From an uncultured Phascolarctobacterium sp. (GTDB lineage Bacteria; Bacillota; Negativicutes; Acidaminococcales; Acidaminococcaceae), in contig NZ_CAADXO010000067.1 in assembly GCF_900753045.1 (NCBI RefSeq), positions 1 through 58,213 on the forward strand: DNA of 58,213 nt, in the 5' to 3' direction. A model generated the notes under the pieces. That model made no database searches and was not told where the DNA came from. It was given only the letters and a program-made list of their open reading frames with translations. Shown one piece after another: positions 52,185-58,213 of this stretch (positions are counted from its first letter, which is position 1; each line of letters starts with the position of its first letter). The position numbers and the translations under genes were made by a program.

Positions 52185-53885
52185 ATGACACAGATGAAAA
52201 AGATGCAATATGTGCTTGCTTCGCTGCTGGCGGCAAGCGTTTTTACAACTGCGGCCGAGGCTGCTAATTTTAATAATGAAGTTAAAACCCAGCAGGGTGT
52301 TGTTGCCGGTGCTTATGACGACAAGCATCAGGTAGTGCAATGGCTGGGTGTTCCATATGCGCAGCAGCCGACAGGTACTGACCGTTGGCGTGAAGCGCAG
52401 GAGGCAAAGAAGCATAAGGGCATTTTGGACTGCACGAAGGCTGCTCCGGCAAATATCCAATATAACGGCAAAAAGGTGCTCGGTCAGGAGGGCATGCTGA
52501 CGCTGGATATCGTGCGCCCCGATACACAGGAAAAAAATCTGCCGGTACTGGTTTATATCCACGGCGGCAATAACCAGGCCAGCAACAGCCATCTGATGGA
52601 GGGCAACAAGCTGGCGCAGGAAGGCAACATGGTTTATGTTTCCGTACAGTATCGCCTGGGACTTTTTGGCTTTAATAATCTGCCTGCTCTGGCAGACGGC
52701 AACAAGAAGGAAAAGAGCGGCAACTTCGGCTTCCTTGACCAAGCGGCGGCTTTGGACTGGGTACGTGACAATATTAAGGAGTTCGGCGGTGACGCCAAGA
52801 ATATCACTGTTTCCGGTTTTTCTGCCGGCGGACGTGATGTTATGGCGATGCTGATTTCACCTGTTTTCAAAAATAAATTTGATAAGGCTATTTCCTTTAG
52901 CGGCGGTCTGACTGTTGCCAATGCTGAAAAGAGCAAGAAAACTATCGCGCAGAAATTAGCGCCGATGGTGGTAGAGGACGGCAAGCAAAATAACCTGATT
53001 AACGCCGAAAACTGGCTTTTGAGTGATAATGGTAAGGATAAAAAGGCTGTGCGTCAATATCTGCAGGCAATGCCGGCAGAGCGTCTGGCTCCGGTGATGG
53101 CAGGCGCTGTCATCCGCATGAGCGCCTTCCCGCATCTTTACGGTGATGGCGAGGTACTGCCGGAAGAAGGCTTTGCTACGAAGCATTACTACAGCGTACC
53201 GCTGATGATGCTGGCAAGTGCTGATGAGTTCAGCTCCTTTGCTGCGCGCGATCCATTTTTCAAGGATCGTCTGAACTTAATCAACAACGATTATAAGACT
53301 ACAAGTGAATTTAAATTTGCCAATAAATACGGCAGTGCTTTATATGGCTTCTTCAACGGCCAGCAGTCTGCCGAGGTTTTGTATCCGCATTATAAGGCTG
53401 ATATGTATGTCTGCAGCTTTGCTTTTGGCCATACTGCTGACGTTGTCGGCAAGGAATACATGGTGCGTAACGGTGCGCTGCACGGCATCTTCCAGCCCTT
53501 CCTTACGGATCAGGGCTATGGCTATACCAAAAATACCGATGCCTTTGAGCAGGCAGGCTCCAAGGAGCTGAGCAAAGCATTTATTGCTTCGATTGCAGCT
53601 TTTATGCGTACCGGTAATCCTAATACTCCGGCTTTGGGAACAACGTGGCAGGCATGGAATCCCACCTACCGTCCGGAGCTTGTATTGGATGCCAACCGTC
53701 AGCATGCACGCATCAGCAGCATCAACAGCAGAGTAAGCTATGCCGGTATCTTGGCCGAGATGGCTAATGATAAGAGCATCAACGAGCAAAGCAAGAATTA
53801 TATCATTCATAATGTGCTGAACGGACGCTGGTTCAGCGATGAGCTGGATGCCAAATACGGCAACCCCAGCCTGTGGCCTAAATGA
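52185..53885 (+). CDS. Secreted type-B carboxylesterase
   Basis: The 566-aa alpha/beta hydrolase has a signal peptide (about residues 1-26, ending AEA), so it is exported. Family marks: VKTQQGVVAGAYDD at the start of the mature part, QWLGVPYAQQP, YIHGGNNQ oxyanion region, and nucleophile Ser213 in GFSAGG (GESAGG in most members). The C-terminus has TGNPN and the HG motif. AGGGAG stands close to the ATG at 52185; an ATG at 52194 is the alternative. Substrate unknown, perhaps a dietary or host ester. Confidence 0.85.
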   Translation: MTQMKKMQYVLASLLAASVFTTAAEAANFNNEVKTQQGVVAGAYDDKHQVVQWLGVPYAQQPTGTDRWREAQEAKKHKGILDCTKAAPANIQYNGKKVLGQEGMLTLDIVRPDTQEKNLPVLVYIHGGNNQASNSHLMEGNKLAQEGNMVYVSVQYRLGLFGFNNLPALADGNKKEKSGNFGFLDQAAALDWVRDNIKEFGGDAKNITVSGFSAGGRDVMAMLISPVFKNKFDKAISFSGGLTVANAEKSKKTIAQKLAPMVVEDGKQNNLINAENWLLSDNGKDKKAVRQYLQAMPAERLAPVMAGAVIRMSAFPHLYGDGEVLPEEGFATKHYYSVPLMMLASADEFSSFAARDPFFKDRLNLINNDYKTTSEFKFANKYGSALYGFFNGQQSAEVLYPHYKADMYVCSFAFGHTADVVGKEYMVRNGALHGIFQPFLTDQGYGYTKNTDAFEQAGSKELSKAFIASIAAFMRTGNPNTPALGTTWQAWNPTYRPELVLDANRQHARISSINSRVSYAGILAEMANDKSINEQSKNYIIHNVLNGRWFSDELDAKYGNPSLWPK

Positions 53886-53911
53886 GCAGTTTAATAAGGA
53901 GCTGATTGATA

Positions 53912-55738
53912 ATGACAGAAGAAAAAAATACTACTCCGTTACATGGCAGTAATGTTGCCAGAGAGCAGATTCCGGCAGCCTGCAAATGGCATGTAAGCGA
54001 TATATATGCCAGTGAAAAGGATTGGCAGGCGGCCTGCGAAGAATATAAAAGCAAGCTGCCGCAATTGCGGGCTATGCAGGGCAAACTGAATACTGCAGCC
54101 GCAGTCTGCGCAGCCTTAAAGCTGCAGGAAGAGCTGGCAAAGCTGCTGGATAAGATTTACGCTTACGCACGCTTGCAGCAGGATGCCGATAATACCGACC
54201 AGAAGCTGCAGGCGCTCGCAGGCGAGGCCGAAGGTATGGCAGCAGCCTTCAGCAACGCTAACGCCTTTGTAGAGCCGGAAATGCTGGCCTTAGGCAAAGA
54301 AAAGTTGTTGCAAATGCTGGACGAAGAGCCTGCATTGCCAGAATACCGTTTTTATATTGAAAATATGGTTCGTTTATCAGACCATGTTTTGTCTGCCGAT
54401 AAGGAGGCTGTTTTTGCGCAAAGCCATTTGGCAACAGGTACTGCAGCAGCGGCCTTCCGCGCACTTGTGAGCGCCGATATGCAGTTCCCGGAGATTACCG
54501 ACGGCCAGGGCAATAAGGCAAACGTCAGCGAAGGTTGCTATTTGCTGAATATGACATCGCCTGACCGTGTGCTGCGTAAAAATTCCTTTACCGGTCTGAT
54601 GAATACCTATCATCAATACCGCAATACGCTGGCAGCAACGCTCACTGGCTCTGCCCGCACCGGTTATTTTTATGCTACCGTGCATAACTATAAAGATACA
54701 CTGGAAGCAGCGTTGGCAGAGGATAATATTCCGTCCAGTCTTTACGACGGACTGATTGATACCGTGCATGATAATTTTGCACCGCTGCATGAATACATCC
54801 AATTAAAGAAGGATGTACTTGGCGTAGATGAATTCCATTACTATGATATGTATATGCCTATTTCCAAGGCAGGCGACACCTTTGCCTGCAGCTTCCCGGA
54901 GGCCTGCGCCAAGGTTGAGGAGGCACTGGCACCGTTAGGCAAGGAATATCTGACGGCACTGCATAAAGGCATGACCGAAGGCTGGATTGACGTTTACGAA
55001 AACAAGGGCAAGCGCTCCGGCGCATATTCCTGGGGCGTGTACGGCGTGCATCCCTTTGTGCTGCTCAATTATCAGCCGCGCTACAACAGCATTTCTACCA
55101 TTGCGCACGAAATGGGCCATGCTATGCACAGCTATTTCAGCAGTCAGGCGCAGAGCTACGTTAATTCGGAATATACTATTTTCTGCGCGGAGGTTGCGTC
55201 CACGACGAACGAAAACCTGCTCTTAGAGCATACTTTGAAGCATGCTACGGCGGAGCAGAAAATTTATCTTTTGAATCAGTTTCTGGAGGCAGTACGCACA
55301 ACGGTCTACAGACAGGTGCAGTTTGCGGAATTCGAAAGATATATTCACGGCGAAATCACCGCAGGCCGTTCGCTGCAGGCCGAAAAGCTGGAGGAATACT
55401 GGCTGCAGAGCAACAGGGATTACTATGGCTCGGCGCTGACTGTGGACAAGGAACTGGCAAGCGAATGGTCACGCATACCGCACTTCTATACGCCGTTTTA
55501 TGTGTACAAGTACGCGACAGGCTACAGTGCAGCGACCGCCTTCGCCAGCGCTATTTTAAGCGGCGAAGCGGGAGCAGTGGAAAAATATCTGGGCTTCCTG
55601 CATGCGGGTGGCAGCGATTATTCCCTGAACATCTTGAAGAACGCCGGTGTAGATTTGAATACGCCGCAGCCTGTGACCGTAACCCTGCAGAAGTTTGCTG
55701 CTAAGCTCAAGGAGCTGAAGGCACTGTTGGGAAAGTAA
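53912..55738 (+). CDS. pepF: Oligoendopeptidase F (M3 family)
   Basis: The 608-aa zinc metallopeptidase cleaves short peptides in the cytoplasm. The zinc motif is HEMGH (H399-H403) in STIAHEMGHAMHSYF, with the third ligand in EVASTTNE. N-terminal helical domain typical of PepF. AAGGAG nine bases before the ATG at 53912 sets the start. No signal peptide. Follows the esterase after 26 bases. Confidence 0.93.
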   Translation: MTEEKNTTPLHGSNVAREQIPAACKWHVSDIYASEKDWQAACEEYKSKLPQLRAMQGKLNTAAAVCAALKLQEELAKLLDKIYAYARLQQDADNTDQKLQALAGEAEGMAAAFSNANAFVEPEMLALGKEKLLQMLDEEPALPEYRFYIENMVRLSDHVLSADKEAVFAQSHLATGTAAAAFRALVSADMQFPEITDGQGNKANVSEGCYLLNMTSPDRVLRKNSFTGLMNTYHQYRNTLAATLTGSARTGYFYATVHNYKDTLEAALAEDNIPSSLYDGLIDTVHDNFAPLHEYIQLKKDVLGVDEFHYYDMYMPISKAGDTFACSFPEACAKVEEALAPLGKEYLTALHKGMTEGWIDVYENKGKRSGAYSWGVYGVHPFVLLNYQPRYNSISTIAHEMGHAMHSYFSSQAQSYVNSEYTIFCAEVASTTNENLLLEHTLKHATAEQKIYLLNQFLEAVRTTVYRQVQFAEFERYIHGEITAGRSLQAEKLEEYWLQSNRDYYGSALTVDKELASEWSRIPHFYTPFYVYKYATGYSAATAFASAILSGEAGAVEKYLGFLHAGGSDYSLNILKNAGVDLNTPQPVTVTLQKFAAKLKELKALLGK

Positions 55739-55768
55739 CCCCTCTATAAGAAATTTTAAATAAGGCTA

Positions 55769-55797
55769 TTGACAAAGCTTTAAGAAACGAGTATAAT
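55769..55797 (+). promoter_or_regulatory. Promoter of tRNA-Leu
   Basis: Consensus TTGACA (55769-55774), 17 bases, consensus TATAAT (55792-55797). Confidence 0.9.
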
Positions 55798-55826
55798 TAC
55801 TATTGTTCCGAGTGATTGGAACTTAT

Positions 55827-55913
55827 GCCGAAGTGGCGGAATTGGCAGACGCACTTGACTCAAAATCAAGCGGGTTCACGCTCGTGCCGGTTCGAGTCCG
55901 GCCTTCGGCACCA
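55827..55913 (+). tRNA. tRNA-Leu(CAA)
   Basis: 87 nt including CCA. Acceptor GCCGAAG pairs with CTTCGGC; anticodon CAA; long variable arm as in class II tRNA; T arm GGTTCGAGTCC. Confidence 0.96.
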
Positions 55914-55923
55914 GTAAATATAG

Positions 55924-55952
55924 GCTCTACAACTTCGGTTGTAGAGCTTTTT
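55924..55952 (+). terminator. Terminator of tRNA-Leu
   Basis: GCTCTACAA (55924-55932) pairs with TTGTAGAGC (55939-55947) around CTTCGG; T5. Confidence 0.9.
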
Positions 55953-55987
55953 CTGTATTTGTGGTTAAAAATTTGAGGAGCAGAGGA

Positions 55988-57706
55988 ATGCAAGTAGTAT
56001 TAAGCGCAATTAACAGTAAATACATTCACACAGGCCTTGGTTTGCGCTATGTCGGCGAATATGCCAAAGCGCAGGGGCATGAGGTAACATTAATAGAAGA
56101 AACAATCAACACGCCGATTTTGGCGGTGTTGGAAAAAATTATGGCGGTACCGGCACAGGTCTACGGTTTTTCGGTACATATCTGGAACAAGCCCTTCGTA
56201 TTTAAGCTGATCCGTATGCTGCGCAAGCTGCGTCCGCAGGCTGCAATCGTGATTGGCGGGCCGGAGGTTGCGTTCGATGCAGAGAGAATCTTTGCGGAAC
56301 TGCCGCAGGCAGATTATATCGTGCAGGGTGAGGGCGAGCTGGTATTCAGCGAGCTGCTGCAGTATTTGGCTGGCGGTGGCGCTGTTCCTAAGCATATTGC
56401 ATATCGCGAAGGGGAGCAGGTGAACCTGAACGGAGGCATCACCGTAATAGAGGATATGTCTCTGCTGCCGTTCCCGTATCCGGATCTGGAAAAAATGCTG
56501 GCAGAGCATAAAATAGTATATTACGAATGCACGCGTGGCTGTCCTTTTAACTGCGCTTACTGTCTGTCCGGCATTTCACGTTCTGTGCGTAAGCGTCCGC
56601 TGGAGCTGGTGCTGCGCGATTTGGACAGATTTATTGCTGCAGGCGTGCCGTTGGTGAAGTTTGTCGACCGTACCTATAATCTGGATGAAAAATACTTTCT
56701 GCCGATGATGCAGCATCTGGCGCAGGCTGATACAAACGCAACATTTCACTTTGAAATAAAGGCCGATATACTGTCAGAGCGCGTTATGGATTTCCTGGCG
56801 ACGGTTCCTAAGGGACGCTTTCAGTTGGAAATCGGCATTCAGAGTACACATCAGCCGACATTAAAGGCCATCAACAGACAGGATAACTGGGAGAAGCTGG
56901 CAGCAAATGTTAAGCGTCTGCTGTCCTTCGGTAATATGCATATCCATGTGGATTTGATTGCCGGCCTGCCTTATGAGGATTTGCCGACCTTTGCTAAATC
57001 CTTTGACGATGTTTACGGATTAGGTGCGGATATGCTGCAGCTGGGCTTTTTGAAGGTTCTGCCGGGTACGCAGATGCGTCGCGAAACAGAGCAGCATGAT
57101 TTACGTTATATGGATGAACCACCTTATGAAATTTTGGCGACGAAGTATATGCCTTATGAGGATATGCTGTATTTGAAGCACTTGGATAATATTCTGGACC
57201 AGACGGCAAACAGCGGCGGCTTTAAGTATACGCTGCGGGCATTGCTGCGTGCTTCCGGCATGACAGCCTTTGCCTTTTACAGACAGCTGACGCAGTGGTG
57301 GGTGAAGGCAGGCTTCTATCCGCAGACGCATAACGCCAAGGGTGTAGCAGCTATCTTAAAGCAATTTATAGAAGAAAATTATGCTGAGCAGCAAGCGGAA
57401 TTGCTGGAGATTCTGCGTTTTGACGTGTTCTGCGAGATACCTCAATGGCGTCCGGAGTGGCTGAAGTGGCAGACGGAAGCAATTTTTGAGACAGTTTCTG
57501 CGTTTTGGCGCGATGAAGAAAAAGTGCGCCGATATATTCCTGCATATAAGTTCAGCAGCTGGCGCCAAATCCACAAGCTGTATCCGATTGAATTGTTTAA
57601 AGCAGACTGGGAAACCGGTAATGCAGAAGAAATTTTTGTGATGCTGGATAACAGCGGCGAGCAGCATAAGCTGATTAAGCTGCCGATAGAAGTAAAAATA
57701 GAATAG
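55988..57706 (+). CDS. B12-binding-domain radical SAM protein (DUF4080 type)
   Basis: The 572-aa protein has an N-terminal cobalamin-binding-like domain (YIHTGLGLRYVGEYAKAQGH, VIGGPEVAF) and a radical SAM core with CPFNCAYC (Cys185, Cys189, Cys192; an extra Cys181 precedes). The C-terminal third (from about 400) matches the DUF4080 layout. GAGGAG lies before 55988; an earlier GTG at 55961 is less likely. Its reaction is unknown; such enzymes often methylate or rearrange substrates. Confidence 0.87.
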   Translation: MQVVLSAINSKYIHTGLGLRYVGEYAKAQGHEVTLIEETINTPILAVLEKIMAVPAQVYGFSVHIWNKPFVFKLIRMLRKLRPQAAIVIGGPEVAFDAERIFAELPQADYIVQGEGELVFSELLQYLAGGGAVPKHIAYREGEQVNLNGGITVIEDMSLLPFPYPDLEKMLAEHKIVYYECTRGCPFNCAYCLSGISRSVRKRPLELVLRDLDRFIAAGVPLVKFVDRTYNLDEKYFLPMMQHLAQADTNATFHFEIKADILSERVMDFLATVPKGRFQLEIGIQSTHQPTLKAINRQDNWEKLAANVKRLLSFGNMHIHVDLIAGLPYEDLPTFAKSFDDVYGLGADMLQLGFLKVLPGTQMRRETEQHDLRYMDEPPYEILATKYMPYEDMLYLKHLDNILDQTANSGGFKYTLRALLRASGMTAFAFYRQLTQWWVKAGFYPQTHNAKGVAAILKQFIEENYAEQQAELLEILRFDVFCEIPQWRPEWLKWQTEAIFETVSAFWRDEEKVRRYIPAYKFSSWRQIHKLYPIELFKADWETGNAEEIFVMLDNSGEQHKLIKLPIEVKIE

Positions 57707-57724
57707 AATTAGAGCAAAGAAAAA

Positions 57725-57768
57725 GAGCTGGCGAAAGAAAAAATTCTTGCGTCAGCTCGAATTTTTTT
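57725..57768 (+). terminator. Terminator of the radical SAM gene
   Basis: GAGCTGGCG (57725-57733) pairs with TGCGTCAGCTC; followed by GAATTTTTTT. Confidence 0.8.
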
Positions 57769-57932
57769 GAGAAATTTACGCAGATTTTGCCGTTTTTCGG
57801 TAGAATTTTTAACTTTTTTTGAGATTTTCCAAAGAAATTTTAGGTGCTTTAAAGCGTGTATACATGATACTTCTTTTGAATACTGAGCCACGTGTGTCGC
57901 GAAAAAATGTTAAAAAAGTAACAAAAAAGGTG

Positions 57933-57961
57933 TTGACATAATGCAGGTCACATGGTATTAT
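57933..57961 (+). promoter_or_regulatory. rRNA operon promoter
   Basis: Consensus TTGACA (57933-57938), a 17-base spacer and TATTAT (57956-57961). A/T-rich tracts just upstream (57901-57930) look like an UP element. Confidence 0.85.
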
Positions 57962-58141
57962 ATACAAGTCGACGCGATACGGCAACAAAACAAAAGCCAA
58001 AATCGCTAGGCACTTGAACTTTCAAAACTGAACATTGAACCTAGGAAAAAGCGAATGTGCGGGTCGAGCGCGAAAGCGCAAGACCAAGTCAAATAACTTC
58101 TTTTTTAAATAATAAGAGCTAGATTAGTTCTTCAATAAACT
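57962..58141 (+). other. rRNA leader
   Basis: No gene. It has ACTTTCAAAACTGAACATTG (typical of rRNA spacers) and a hairpin GAGCGC-GAAA-GCGC inside GGTC/GACC; these are probably RNase III processing and antitermination elements, where NusB would act. Confidence 0.6.
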
Positions 58142-58213
58142 TTATTGGAGAGTTTGATCCTGGCTCAGGACGAACGCTGGCGGCATGCCTAACACATGCA
58201 AGTCGAACGGAGA
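58142..58213 (+). rRNA. 16S ribosomal RNA, 5' end (continues past the window)
   Basis: GGAGAGTTTGATCCTGGCTC and GACGAACGCTGGCGGCATGC are the conserved 16S start. By alignment with the E. coli 5' end the mature RNA begins near 58142. Only 72 nt are in the window. Confidence 0.95.

Overview
The window looks like chromosomal DNA of a diderm Firmicute of the class Negativicutes. Core-gene content and the dxs/ispA/xseA/xseB/tlyA/nadK/argR/recN order are Firmicute-like, there is a T-box leader in front of trpE, and yet three complete TonB-dependent outer-membrane receptors with signal peptides and C-terminal Phe are encoded. The 16S rRNA gene that starts at the right edge, and the general gene complement, would fit Acidaminococcaceae (Phascolarctobacterium-like); this is an inference from memory, not a search result.

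Layout. 1-82 is the 3' end of a group II intron. 140-7700 holds three paralogous TonB-dependent receptors, each behind a copy of the same structured leader of about 130 nt, with an Rpn-family nuclease gene inserted between the first and second. A small secreted protein follows, then an AAA ATPase gene framed by two 112-bp direct repeats. 9976-12383 is a Trp T-box leader with trpE-trpG and no other trp genes. 12.4-18.9 kb is a degenerate phage-derived island: two copies of the unit [MuF-type minor head protein C-terminus - toxin domain - immunity gene(s) - scaffold-protein start], one with a TNT (NAD+ glycohydrolase) toxin and one with a polymorphic-toxin-type-50-like domain. Both toxin reading frames are broken, while the immunity-type genes are intact. 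Assorted small genes and a Bro-N/DinD-type antirepressor complete the island. It stops at a three-gene tRNA cluster (Pro-Gly-Arg, minus strand).

19.4-36.5 kb is metabolic: nadE (minus), ybaK, thrC, the larB-larE-larC genes for the nickel-pincer cofactor (larC needs a -1 ribosomal frameshift on a nine-A run), an unrecognised 514-aa protein with a zinc-ribbon membrane protein, pnp, dut, transketolase, and a DcuC-type transporter paired with a nucleoside hydrolase. 36.7-39.8 kb is an A/T-rich two-gene cassette: a GmrSD-like DUF262/DUF1524 protein and a PLD-like partner, a candidate anti-phage module.

40.4-53.9 kb is a long, mostly overlapping run of housekeeping genes: asp23-amaP-DUF2273, nusB, a TsaD-like protein, xseA-xseB, ispA-dxs (isoprenoid precursors), tlyA, nadK, argR, recN, a Nudix hydrolase, then a secreted type-B carboxylesterase. 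pepF, tRNA-Leu(CAA) and a B12-binding radical SAM protein follow. The window ends with a strong rRNA promoter, its leader, and the first 72 nt of 16S rRNA.
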